A stretch of 64,000 nt of DNA from an uncultured Porphyromonadaceae bacterium (GTDB taxonomy: Bacteria; Bacteroidota; Bacteroidia; Bacteroidales; Muribaculaceae): contig CALDIF010000024.1 in NCBI GenBank assembly GCA_937901905.1, positions 1 through 64,000 on the forward strand. Reading direction: 5' to 3'. A program made the translations under genes and the position numbers. Below, piece after piece: positions 36,022-44,678 of the stretch (within the stretch, counting starts at the first letter, position 1; each line of letters starts with the position of its first letter). Below the pieces are notes generated by a model that was not told the origin of the DNA, did not search any database, and saw only the letters and a list, made by a program, of their open reading frames with translations.

Positions 36022-36174
36022 ATGGCAAATCCTAAAAAAAGCGACACCAAGACTCACGAGAGGCAACATTGGTATGACCCGCACAGTGCACTCGGCTGCT
36101 TGTGGCGGTCTGTTGCGATAACTGTTGCATTTTTCCTAATCTATATTATTTTCGGTTGGATTATAGCGGGCTGA
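36022..36174 (+). CDS. 50-residue membrane peptide
   Basis: A small gene starting MANPKKSDTKTHERQHWYDP and ending in one membrane helix (VAITVAFFLIYIIFGWIIAG). The charged N-terminal half contains two His and a Trp-Tyr pair. It starts 20 bases after the previous gene and closes the plus-strand unit, facing the methyltransferase gene. Coding character is plausible from the clean soluble-then-helix layout. No family recognised. Confidence 0.55.
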   Translation: MANPKKSDTKTHERQHWYDPHSALGCLWRSVAITVAFFLIYIIFGWIIAG

Positions 36175-36256
36175 CAGTCACTCTACCTTATTGAACAGCC
36201 TCGCTAAACCCTGCTCAACATCACCACCCCGAAGCCCGAGAAAAAGGACACGACAT

Positions 36257-37270
36257 TCATTCAAAGGTCACACCGTGTTCTTGAAGGGTTTTGATAATCT
36301 GCATTGCAATATGATAGGCGAGATTAACAGGGACAGCATTTCCAATCATCTTGTAGCCGTAATTCACATCATCGTAGATAAATTGGAAACTGTCGGGAAA
36401 ACTTTGCACTCTTGCCACTTCGCGAACTGTCATACGACGATACAGATGCTCTTGCCCCTCAACAAATTTTTGAAGATTTTTTTCAACCTTAATCATCTTT
36501 GGAGCCTGAGGGTGTAACTGGCACTGTCTTCCGCTGGCTTGAACTGTAAAACCCGGCTCGTCCCAAGACCTGACACGATTTCGTGACATGAAAATTGGAG
36601 AAAAAGCACCTATAAAATACTCATTGTTAGGCACCAAGCATTCTCTGCCATTTGTGCGATTTTTCTCTCTTGCCGGAATAGCGGTAAATTGTAAATCCCA
36701 AATAGTTTCTCTTAATGTCGGTTTATGCTCAAGCGGAGTAGGATACTCAAAGTCATGAATGTTCAAATCTTTTCGGAAACCGATGAAGAAAACACGATCT
36801 CGGTCTTCGGGCACGTCAAAATCATTTGCATTTAGCATCTTTAAGTTCACATCATATCCGGCTTCGTCAAACAATTTCATGAAACGCATAACTGCTTCGG
36901 AATGCCGTTTGGCAAGCATACCTGAAACATTTTCGGCAACAAAGAACAAGGGATGAGTGTCACGCAAAATTCTTATATATTCGTAGAAGAGTTGACCTCT
37001 TGCATCTTCTATACCCTTTAGGGTCCCGGCTTCGCTCCATGATTGGCAAGGGGGACCGCCAATTATACCGGCTGCATTTTGAGGGAACATATCCGAAGAG
37101 ATATTTTTTATATCACCCTCTATCAAATCTGTTTCCGGAAAATTAACCCTAAATGTAGGACAAATTTTAGAGTCGACTTCATTGGCTATAATGGTTTGAA
37201 AACCCGCGTTATGAAAGCCCAAATCAAGCCCCCCCGCGCCGGAAAAAAGGCTAATTAATGTCTTTTTCAT
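36257..37270 (-). CDS. DNA (cytosine-5) methyltransferase, HaeIII type
   Basis: A 337-residue C5-methyltransferase with all main motifs in order: I SLFSGAGGLDLGF (residues 7-19), IV GGPPCQSWSEAG with catalytic Cys75, VI AENVSGM, VIII DRDRVFFIGFR, IX RMTVREVARVQSFPD and X MIGNAVPVNLA. The stretch FMSRNRVRSWDEPGFTVQAS in the target-recognition region closely resembles, from memory, that of M.HaeIII, so the predicted target is GGCC. It follows the endonuclease gene after 20 bases, sharing a short duplicated sequence with it. The coding region looks more AT-rich than the neighbours, consistent with horizontal acquisition. Confidence 0.92.
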   Translation of the reverse strand: MKKTLISLFSGAGGLDLGFHNAGFQTIIANEVDSKICPTFRVNFPETDLIEGDIKNISSDMFPQNAAGIIGGPPCQSWSEAGTLKGIEDARGQLFYEYIRILRDTHPLFFVAENVSGMLAKRHSEAVMRFMKLFDEAGYDVNLKMLNANDFDVPEDRDRVFFIGFRKDLNIHDFEYPTPLEHKPTLRETIWDLQFTAIPAREKNRTNGRECLVPNNEYFIGAFSPIFMSRNRVRSWDEPGFTVQASGRQCQLHPQAPKMIKVEKNLQKFVEGQEHLYRRMTVREVARVQSFPDSFQFIYDDVNYGYKMIGNAVPVNLAYHIAMQIIKTLQEHGVTFE

Positions 37271-37305
37271 TTCAATTCCATTTGTTCATTTCAATTCCAT
37301 TTGCA
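37268..37305. repeat. 19-bp tandem duplication at the endonuclease/methyltransferase junction
   Basis: CATTTCAATTCCATTTG occurs at 37268-37284 and again at 37287-37303, separated by TT, so the repeat period is 19 bases. One copy contains the end and stop of the endonuclease gene and the other abuts the methyltransferase start codon, duplicating the local translation-initiation context. Confidence 0.85.
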
Positions 37306-38244
37306 GTTTATCGTTAAAATCGCAGTTGGCATTCCCACAATTTGAATGTCAAATTTCAATGATGGGGTCACATATGTTTCGGCATTATGTATTCTGAAAG
37401 AGAATTGCCACCCACCATCTAAATACAATTCAACTGTATTTGTGCTATCGGGCATCATTGCCAGGTGAACTATTCGTTTGGGCAGGCTCAGTATGGGAAC
37501 TTCAACTTTAGCGACTTGCTTTGTTGCGTTAAGATTTAACTTTCCATGTAAATTAAACCCCTCTATCCTTGTGAGTTTTTCACGCTCTATACTAATGACC
37601 TTATAAGAATCAAATTTACCAAGTAAGTACTCAATCAACTTTTGAGGAATGTCACGATGACTGTCATATTGACGTTTAACCTCGTTTATAAATGCGGTTA
37701 ACAAAGGGATATACACATCATTCTCTTTATCATTCAGTTCGGAGAACTTTGTTCCTTTCTTTTTCTCATCAGACAAATAATCAAAAATAGGCTTAACTTC
37801 ATTCCAATAATGCTCCGAGCAAGGAATTTCATACCACGACTTGCCGAAATCAAGTTTATAACTCAAACGACTGTGCTTTACCGCAAAATGATTGTGTTTC
37901 AAACTAAGTCCGATTTCCCATTGGATATTACGTCTTAGGACAATGATGTCTCGAACATCACCCTCTTCACCATGTTCGTCAGTTTGAATAAATAATTCTA
38001 ATGTATCATCACCATCTTCAACCATTCGTGGTTCCATGTCGAAGATTGCAGTCGCGGCAACCGAGGCGCTGATTTCATAAGTGTTTTTTTCGCTTACAGA
38101 CAACGTTTGCCAAGCGCGTCGGGCAGCGAAAAAACTACTGTTTTGCTCAATTTTTACAGGTCGAAACTTCCTGATTTCTCTCTCGATTACAAGCAGAGTA
38201 ATATACTCGTAAGCACGACCCCGATCATTACTTTTACTGCTCAT
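37291..38244 (-). CDS. HaeIII-like type II restriction endonuclease
   Basis: A 317-residue protein starting at the ATG at 38244 (MSSKSNDRGRAYEYITLLVI). From memory it is strikingly like R.HaeIII: FRPVKIEQNSSFFAARRAW, EEGDVRDIIVLRRNIQWEIG, LSLKHNHFAVKHSRLS, YLLGKFDSYKVISI and the ending DGGWQFSFRIHNAETYVTP. It should cut GGCC; the cognate methyltransferase is directly downstream. An in-frame extension to 38595 passes through a terminator hairpin and lacks homology. No controller protein gene is evident. Confidence 0.9.
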   Translation of the reverse strand: MSSKSNDRGRAYEYITLLVIEREIRKFRPVKIEQNSSFFAARRAWQTLSVSEKNTYEISASVAATAIFDMEPRMVEDGDDTLELFIQTDEHGEEGDVRDIIVLRRNIQWEIGLSLKHNHFAVKHSRLSYKLDFGKSWYEIPCSEHYWNEVKPIFDYLSDEKKKGTKFSELNDKENDVYIPLLTAFINEVKRQYDSHRDIPQKLIEYLLGKFDSYKVISIEREKLTRIEGFNLHGKLNLNATKQVAKVEVPILSLPKRIVHLAMMPDSTNTVELYLDGGWQFSFRIHNAETYVTPSLKFDIQIVGMPTAILTINCKWN

Positions 38245-38387
38245 TTGTTGTTTCTCAATAACAAGTGTATTTCCTCCATAGCCCTGCGAGCCGACCGAGC
38301 CCATAACTACAAAGGTGTTTTGCGAATCACATATCCGAGTGTCTTTTTGCAGGCAAAAACACATGCTTTTCACACGCATTTGAGATG

Positions 38388-38395
38388 CAAAGTTA
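38388..38395 (-). promoter_or_regulatory. Putative -7 box for the restriction-modification genes
   Basis: TAACTTTG on the minus strand, about 145 bases before the endonuclease start. The nearest upstream TTG is 29 bases away, longer than usual, so only the -7 box is supported. The 356-base gap 38245-38600 holds this box and the terminator at 38541-38586, with no gene seen. Confidence 0.4.
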
Positions 38396-38540
38396 AATAT
38401 ATTTTTCGACATTATCGATGAAAGCAAACAACTTTTGCCCCAAGCAACAGCCGACACAAGTTGAATGGCATCAGCAGACACCCATGATGCGATATAGCAT
38501 CGATATGTTGAAAGTAGGGTGCATCGTACACTGTAAACTG

Positions 38541-38586
38541 AAAGAACGGTGGAAACCGTGCAAGCACACAGTTTCCACCGTTCTTT
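38541..38586 (-). terminator. Terminator after the amylase gene
   Basis: AAAGAACGGTGGAAAC and GTTTCCACCGTTCTTT form a perfect 16-bp stem with a 14-base loop. It lies 14 bases after the amylase stop on the minus strand. T-rich flanks on both sides mean it could work in both directions. Confidence 0.8.
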
Positions 38587-38600
38587 TATAAACACTCACA

Positions 38601-41600
38601 TCAGGCGTGCTCGAGAATATATGCCAAGATGACGTTCACATCGGCGACATTCACCTTACCGTCGTTGTTAACATCGTACTTTGCAGCACCATCGCCATCG
38701 GGGTAAGCAAGAATTTCGTTCAACACGGCATTCACATCAGCCACATTCACGATACCGTCGTTGTTCACATCAAGCACGTTACCGGCACTCACGACGAGCG
38801 TACGTGCACTGCGGTTGACTGTCATGGTATACGAGCCATCGGCAATACCGAATGCCAAGGCACTGCCATCGCCGCTCAGGTTGAGCGCGGTGCCGAGCAT
38901 GGCAGCGGTGATAGGCAGGTTCTCTGCCTCGGGATCGTCACTCACGGCACCGAAGCGATAGGAGACGATACCGTCCCAATCGGTTGCCGTTGTAGCGAGT
39001 TGGGTCGTGAAACTGAAGTAACTCATACCCGAACCGTTGCCGGTTGTGGTGATTGATGCGGTATATACACCGTTGCCTTCAGCAGTCATCTTGGTGCCCT
39101 CGTTGGGAGCCCATCCGTGTCCCTCAACCTCACCGAGAATATACACGTCAACATCGGGGACAGGTGTGGGATCGCCGTTTTTCACAATAATCAACGTGCG
39201 ATTGGTGCGATCAACGGTGAGATCGTATTTTCCGGCAGCGATACCGAATGCCAAGGCACTGCCGTCACCGCTCAGTTTGAGCGTCGTACCGAGCATGTCG
39301 GCAGTCACGGGCAGGTTCTCAGCCTCGGGATCATCACTAACCGCCCCAAAGCGGTACATGCCTATGCCGTCCCAATCGTCAGCGTCCTCGGCAAGCGCAG
39401 TCGTGAAACTGAAGTAACTCATACCGGAATTCTCGCCGGCACACTCTATTGTGGCGGTGTAGACATTGTTCTCACCCTTTGTCATCTTGTAACCGACATT
39501 GGGTGCCCACGCGTTACCGTTCACCTCTCCAAGGATGTAAACATCGCCTGTGGGTTCGGGGATAGGTTCTCCGCTGCCGGTAACAACGAGTTTGCGAGTC
39601 TTGTAGTTGAGTGAGAAGTTATATGTGCCACGACCCAAGCCGAACGCGAGAGCCAAGCCATCATCGCTGAGAGGAATTTCGGTGCCTATCATATCGGCAG
39701 TAATAGGCAAATTCTCTGCCTCGGGGTCGCTGCTGATTGCGCCGAAACGATACATCGTGATGTCGTCCCAAGCAGCATCACCGGCAGTTTCGGCAAGTTT
39801 GGAGGTGAAACTGAAGTAGCCGATAGCATCGGTAATGCGAACCTCGGCGGTGTAGGTAACACCGTCCTCGGTTTCCATCTCATAACCCACATTAGGAGCC
39901 CAACCGTTACCGTTAACTTGACCCATAATGAAAATTTGATCAAATGTAGGATCGGGCTTGGTATTCGGTTCGAGGCAACCCACTGTCCCCATCAGCGTGT
40001 AGTAGCCACCGTTGGTGAAAGTGAGGTCGGCGGTTTGAGCGGCTCCTGTTGCCTTGCCGTCATTGAAGATGATATGGTCAGGCATATCGCCGGTGTCGAG
40101 AGTGCCACCATCCCACAACCAAACTTTCTTGCCATTGGGAGCGGTGCCCACGGCTGTCATCTTTGTTCCGGTCCAGGCTCCGCTATACTCCTTATTACCC
40201 TTAAGAGCATTCCACGTGTAAACATAGGGTGTCGCATACTCATTAGTCTCAAGGTAAGCGTACAAGTGTCCCTCAAGGCGAGTCGCGATGTCAGGCAGTT
40301 GATAGTCGATATACCCTTCAACATCGTTAGTGACGTTTTTATAAGTGCCGCCACCCGAATAGGTGAAGAACGCGCTTTTTGTCAAGCCCTTGATATTCTC
40401 TGTTTGGTTACCTTCGCCACCCTGACCGATGTTAAAGATGATATTGACACGACTCACGTCAAATGTTTTATAGTACCACACGCTGCCGGCGACCTCGGTA
40501 CGAGGCAGTGAAGTCATCAGTGTGCCGGGCCATGCACCGGTCAACTGGTTCTCATTGTCGTCCCATGAGTAGAAATAACTGCCGGCAGGATCGGCAGCCT
40601 GCATATAGACTGTCAACTTGGACGGATCGGGATTGGGATCGATTGTCCCGCCACCACCGATGTTTCCGCCCTGCTTGGTGCTGTTGCGCCAATCGAGACC
40701 CTCACTGACGAAATACTTGTAGTTGGTTCCGCTTTGTACAAGTTGGAAACCGCTCGGTGTGCCGTTGCCGGTCGCCGGACCCAACTGCACGTAAGCCTTA
40801 CCGAACTTACCTTGAGTCTCAATTATGTAGCCGCCGTTACTCTCCTGCTGCATGGTGATTTCACTTTGGTTGTGAATACCGGCGGCACGACGACCGCGTA
40901 TCATGTTGGAAATTTCACGCTTGTATGCCTTGTAGTGAGGCAAGAAAATGCACGGTGTTCCGGGCAACGTGAGAATGATGGCATTGGCAGCAACGATGTT
41001 GTTGGCACACTTGTTCCAATCGTCACGATAGGTATCGTGATTGTCAATGAACGTTACGGCATAACGGTTGTAACTGACATCGGCGCACAATCCCTTGTCG
41101 TTCAACGCGCTCCACGTACCGCTACAGGCCTCGTTAATGCGATATTTCAACGCAAAATCAAAGGTCGCACTTTGTATCTCGTTGATATTGTCATTCCACT
41201 GATGAGTGTCATTGAGCCAGCCACGCAACACGTCGGCATTTCCGTCCCAATACTCACCCACGCTAAATGTCGGCTTGGTCGCATAGTTGTACACACCGGT
41301 GTAATAACCGGCGTAACCCTTGGTCATGTCAAGGCGGAAACCGCTGTAGCCCAACTCATTGAGCAAATAATCCATGTAGGTGATCACGTTGGCTTGAGTC
41401 ACGGCATTGGTGTGGTCAAGATCACGAGAGCCCGAGAAGTCTTCGCCCTCATCGGCGGCACCTAAAGTCTTATAACCGTTGCTGTTACACTCGTCGGTGT
41501 TACAAATCTGGGCATACGTTTCGTTGTCCCACTGCACTTGATAGGTCTTGCCGGTGGTCTTGCCGGTAACCGTCTCTTGGGCGAAGTCACACCAGTCTTT

Positions 41601-41972
41601 CACGCCGCTCTTGTGGTTGAGCACAAGATCCATCATGATACCGGTGCCCTTCGAACGATAAGTCTCAATCATGCTGCGCAACGCAGTCTCGTTGCCGAAG
41701 CATGAGTTGTGACGCAACCAATAAACGGGAGCATAACCCATCTGTTTTGATGTACCACTCTGGTCCACACTGCCCGAATTGGGCACCCAAATCAAGTCGA
41801 ACAGGTCGCCCAACTCATCAACTTGACTCTCAAGTGTAGCCCATTTGGTGTCATCATAACTGTCCCAATAGAACCCTTGCAGCATCACGCCCGCATAGTT
41901 GGCGGGCCAACCGGCTGCACGCATCAGCAGAGGCAACAACAGTGCCGCTACAAGCGTCAAACTCTTTCTCAT
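38601..41972 (-). CDS. Secreted multi-modular alpha-amylase (GH13) with starch-binding and dockerin-like modules
   Basis: A 1123-residue exported endo-acting starch hydrolase. The signal peptide is about residues 1-20. The GH13 barrel spans about 24-430, with region I DLVLNH (115-120), nucleophile Asp215 in GFRLDMTKGY, acid/base Glu240 in SVGEYWDG, and Asp313 in FIDNHDT. Two CBM26-like modules follow (GAWPGTLM near 479; GAWTGTKM near 598). Three tandem repeats of about 120 residues then start near 678, 809 and 942 (VYILGEVNGNAWAPNVGYKM), resembling SusE/F-type starch-binding modules. A two-repeat dockerin-like tail occupies about 1066-1120 (DVNNDGKVNVADVNVILAYI). It stands alone; no susCD pair is adjacent. 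A possible -7 box TAATTTTG lies at 42055-42048. Confidence 0.9.
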   Translation of the reverse strand: MRKSLTLVAALLLPLLMRAAGWPANYAGVMLQGFYWDSYDDTKWATLESQVDELGDLFDLIWVPNSGSVDQSGTSKQMGYAPVYWLRHNSCFGNETALRSMIETYRSKGTGIMMDLVLNHKSGVKDWCDFAQETVTGKTTGKTYQVQWDNETYAQICNTDECNSNGYKTLGAADEGEDFSGSRDLDHTNAVTQANVITYMDYLLNELGYSGFRLDMTKGYAGYYTGVYNYATKPTFSVGEYWDGNADVLRGWLNDTHQWNDNINEIQSATFDFALKYRINEACSGTWSALNDKGLCADVSYNRYAVTFIDNHDTYRDDWNKCANNIVAANAIILTLPGTPCIFLPHYKAYKREISNMIRGRRAAGIHNQSEITMQQESNGGYIIETQGKFGKAYVQLGPATGNGTPSGFQLVQSGTNYKYFVSEGLDWRNSTKQGGNIGGGGTIDPNPDPSKLTVYMQAADPAGSYFYSWDDNENQLTGAWPGTLMTSLPRTEVAGSVWYYKTFDVSRVNIIFNIGQGGEGNQTENIKGLTKSAFFTYSGGGTYKNVTNDVEGYIDYQLPDIATRLEGHLYAYLETNEYATPYVYTWNALKGNKEYSGAWTGTKMTAVGTAPNGKKVWLWDGGTLDTGDMPDHIIFNDGKATGAAQTADLTFTNGGYYTLMGTVGCLEPNTKPDPTFDQIFIMGQVNGNGWAPNVGYEMETEDGVTYTAEVRITDAIGYFSFTSKLAETAGDAAWDDITMYRFGAISSDPEAENLPITADMIGTEIPLSDDGLALAFGLGRGTYNFSLNYKTRKLVVTGSGEPIPEPTGDVYILGEVNGNAWAPNVGYKMTKGENNVYTATIECAGENSGMSYFSFTTALAEDADDWDGIGMYRFGAVSDDPEAENLPVTADMLGTTLKLSGDGSALAFGIAAGKYDLTVDRTNRTLIIVKNGDPTPVPDVDVYILGEVEGHGWAPNEGTKMTAEGNGVYTASITTTGNGSGMSYFSFTTQLATTATDWDGIVSYRFGAVSDDPEAENLPITAAMLGTALNLSGDGSALAFGIADGSYTMTVNRSARTLVVSAGNVLDVNNDGIVNVADVNAVLNEILAYPDGDGAAKYDVNNDGKVNVADVNVILAYILEHA

Positions 41973-42173
41973 GTCGATATCGATTGAATATTTTTAGTGT
42001 TGAATGTTTTTAGTATAGTTTCTTGTTGTTAAGGTACACTCATCGGTCAAAATTACTGCTTTTTTTGCAGCCTCTGACCGCACTCAGATAATTATAGTGT
42101 TAAAAGTTAATGCAATCGGTTGCGTGGAATATGTGAACTTATTTTATTCACAACAAACCGCATCTGACACGAC

Positions 42174-43280
42174 TCAGCCCTCAGCGTTGTCAGGACCCCA
42201 CTGGGCCGTTTCGCGCTCCAGATAGGCACGTTCGGACTCGTCGGGTATAGCGCCTATATAGCGCACCAATGCCGCCTTGTCAAGCCACCCGGCACCATAC
42301 AACCGCTTCAGCAACACGCTGATGTTGTCTTGCTTGCCGTCGCGATTATTCCACATCCAGTCCAACACCTGTCGCGGATTTTGAATGAAAATCATGCTAA
42401 GCACCGACATCATCACATAGCCCTCATCAGATGTCACCTCATCGCCTCGCACCCGGCTAGATGCGACCTCGTTGAGTGCATCAACACGCCCGGCTTCGCT
42501 CATGGGACGCATACCCAAATCGGCAAGAGCATACTCGTCCAACGCTTTCTCAAAGTCCTTGCCCGATGTTGTCAATTTTTCACCATTGCGCACGAAGTGT
42601 CCGTCACTGTCTATCGCGTAACTCCACGTCTTGTTAATGTGCCACACGTCGCTCTCAATCTCTACCTCAAATTCACTCACAAAATGAAAATTTTGCTCGA
42701 CATAGGCGCGCTCGATGTCAAACGTCGTGTCGCCCGTGAAACGCAGTCGGCATTTCTCGTCAATCAAGGTATGTCCGTCCTCGAAGTCGACAGGCATATC
42801 CCATGTCCCTTGGTTCATCAAGGTATGTCCGTCCTCGCCGTCGACAGGCACACGAAAATCCCATGTCCCTTGGTTCATCAAGTCGACCAGTTCGCCGTCC
42901 TTGTAATTGGCTAGTAAGATCACATCACTCTCGCCCACCTCAACCGAATATACAGCCATCGTCACACCGTTAGAATAGGCTCTGCCTCCCAACAACGAGA
43001 CCGACGGTGTGAAGTCTTCGTCCTCGGTCAGCAATGCTGTTTTACCCAACAATTTCGACAACTGCGCGGGCTCGAGGCGAGCAATGTAGCCTTGTGGCTC
43101 AAGCACGCTGTCGGGTGTGGGCAACCGGGACACATCAATCCCCATATCAGACATAAACTTGAACGGCGCGTCACTTGATGTTGAAGCACCGCTACCATCA
43201 TCCGATTGCGGACGACCGCACGCTAACATCAGCAGCGACAATGCCACCGCGATACAAATCTTTTTCAGTATCATTTCCAT
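42174..43280 (-). CDS. Hypothetical lipoprotein with internal tandem duplication
   Basis: A 368-residue protein starting MEMILKKICIAVALS with lipobox LMLAC, so probably an outer- or inner-membrane lipoprotein. An alternative ATG at 43274 is two codons later. I recognise no family. A near-exact tandem duplication of 18 and 20 codons sits in the middle (LMNQGTWDFRVPVDGEDGHT and LMNQGTWDMPVDFEDGHT). The C-terminal half is helical with a conserved-looking stretch SMIFIQNPRQVLDWMWNNRD. It is 44 bases downstream of aroA in the same direction. Confidence 0.75.
   Translation of the reverse strand: MEMILKKICIAVALSLLMLACGRPQSDDGSGASTSSDAPFKFMSDMGIDVSRLPTPDSVLEPQGYIARLEPAQLSKLLGKTALLTEDEDFTPSVSLLGGRAYSNGVTMAVYSVEVGESDVILLANYKDGELVDLMNQGTWDFRVPVDGEDGHTLMNQGTWDMPVDFEDGHTLIDEKCRLRFTGDTTFDIERAYVEQNFHFVSEFEVEIESDVWHINKTWSYAIDSDGHFVRNGEKLTTSGKDFEKALDEYALADLGMRPMSEAGRVDALNEVASSRVRGDEVTSDEGYVMMSVLSMIFIQNPRQVLDWMWNNRDGKQDNISVLLKRLYGAGWLDKAALVRYIGAIPDESERAYLERETAQWGPDNAEG
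42763..42882. repeat. In-frame tandem duplication (54 and 60 bp units)
   Basis: Two units, 42763-42816 and 42817-42876, are nearly identical and start with ATCAAGGTATGTCCGTCCTC; the second carries two extra codons. A third partial copy begins at 42877. Near identity implies a recent event or ongoing slippage. Confidence 0.9.
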
Positions 43281-43324
43281 TAAAAATTTGAACTTAAATA
43301 ATATCACTCTTTAATCGTTACTCT

Positions 43325-44572
43325 TTACTCGCTACCGGACACCTCACCGATTAGCGCAACTTTGGCGAGGTCGTTCCAAAAGTCGGGATACGACTTGGAG
43401 ACCACGTCGGCATCGACAATCTCTATGCCGCCTTGCGACACGAGCCCGGCAAGAGCCATCGACATCGCCATGCGATGGTCTTTATAGGTTTCGATGACAG
43501 GTGATGACACGCGGGGGCAACGGGCACCGTCCCACGTGATGGTGTCATACGAGCAATGCAACAAGTAACCCAACTTGCCCAACTCGACACGCAACGCCTC
43601 GACACGGTCGGTTTCCTTAATTCGCAACGTGCTCAGGCCCGACACGGCAAAACGACGACCGAGCAGGCACGCTGTCACGATCACAGTCTGTGCGACATCG
43701 GGCATCGCCGCCATGTCGCACATGATGGGGCACGTCGAGCACTCTAAGTCCTTACCGCCCTCAAGCAAAATTTCATCGTTCAACTCTTGCGTTGTCACAC
43801 CTAAGAGCGACATCACTCTCCTGATGTCACTGTCACCTTGCACATCGTTCAGCGACAAGTCGGGCAAATGAACCCGCAGCCCCGGCAATAAAGCCGCGAC
43901 TCCGTACCAGTAACTCGCCGCGCTCCAATCGGTTTCCACCCGATAATCTCGCGGAACATAGGGGACATCGGCAACACTAATCGCATCAGCCGACACGTTC
44001 ACACTTGCACCATAGTGACGCATCAAGGCAGCGGTCATCTCAACGTAAGGCAACGAAGTTAACGGTGACGAGAGGTGCAGCACGCCCCCTCCGCAACACG
44101 GCATAACCATCATTAGGGCACTCACGTATTGGGAACTGACATCGCCTCGAAGTGTGACATTTACTTGTTTCACTCGAGTGCCGACAACATGTAGCGGAGG
44201 AAAGCCCTCCTTGCCCAAATACTCGATTTCCACTCCTGCCGAGCGCAGGGCATCAACCAACACACCGATTGGACGTTCACGCATGCGAGCACTCCCGTCG
44301 ATCAAGACATCGTGCCCCGGGCTTACCGCATGAAAAGCGGTCAAAAAGCGCATCGCTGTCCCCGCCGCGCCTACATCTATCTCGCCTGATTTAACATCTA
44401 CGCCGTGAAGCAACGTCAGCGTGTCGTCACACCGCGACAACATTAAGGGCAACACACCCCCATCGGTGAGCATAGAGATTATTATTGCACGAGCGCTGAG
44501 GCTCTTACTCAACGGCAACAGTACAGTCACATCGCTGCAACCGGTTCGGGCGGATATTGTTACACTTCTCAT
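43325..44572 (-). CDS. aroA: 3-phosphoshikimate 1-carboxyvinyltransferase (EPSP synthase)
   Basis: A 415-residue enzyme of the shikimate pathway joining PEP to shikimate-3-phosphate. Substrate-binding motifs are present in slightly altered form: LPLSKSLSARA (usually SKSxSNR), DVGAAGTAMRFL, MRERPIGVLVDALR, RIKETDRVEAL and YKDHRMAMSMALAG. The shortened N-terminus is usual for Bacteroidetes. The GAAGTAMR segment, where many enzymes have NSGTxxR or NAGTAMR, is relevant to glyphosate sensitivity classes but no prediction is made. Confidence 0.92.
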   Translation of the reverse strand: MRSVTISARTGCSDVTVLLPLSKSLSARAIIISMLTDGGVLPLMLSRCDDTLTLLHGVDVKSGEIDVGAAGTAMRFLTAFHAVSPGHDVLIDGSARMRERPIGVLVDALRSAGVEIEYLGKEGFPPLHVVGTRVKQVNVTLRGDVSSQYVSALMMVMPCCGGGVLHLSSPLTSLPYVEMTAALMRHYGASVNVSADAISVADVPYVPRDYRVETDWSAASYWYGVAALLPGLRVHLPDLSLNDVQGDSDIRRVMSLLGVTTQELNDEILLEGGKDLECSTCPIMCDMAAMPDVAQTVIVTACLLGRRFAVSGLSTLRIKETDRVEALRVELGKLGYLLHCSYDTITWDGARCPRVSSPVIETYKDHRMAMSMALAGLVSQGGIEIVDADVVSKSYPDFWNDLAKVALIGEVSGSE

Positions 44573-44597
44573 CTCGGCAGTTATTACTTCACAACCG

Positions 44598-44630
44598 CAA
44601 AGTTAAGATTTTTCTCGCATAAATTCCCAA
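44598..44630 (-). promoter_or_regulatory. Promoter of aroA, divergent from the FKBP gene
   Basis: TAACTTTG (44605-44598) with a TTG 22 bases upstream (44630-44628) on the minus strand. On the plus strand TACCTTTG at 44648-44655 is a -7 box for the FKBP gene. The two are divergent within a 106-base gap. Confidence 0.55.
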
Positions 44631-44678
44631 TTACCAATTTAAATTACTACCTTTGCACCCGTTTTAAAGAGGAACAAG

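Noticed and set aside
36191..36517. Small plus-strand frame after the 50-residue peptide gene
   Set aside because: It is antisense to the conserved C-terminal motifs IX and X of the methyltransferase.
38245..38595. N-terminal extension of the endonuclease frame up to 38595
   Set aside because: It crosses the amylase terminator and the -7 box, and homology to HaeIII begins exactly at the ATG at 38244.
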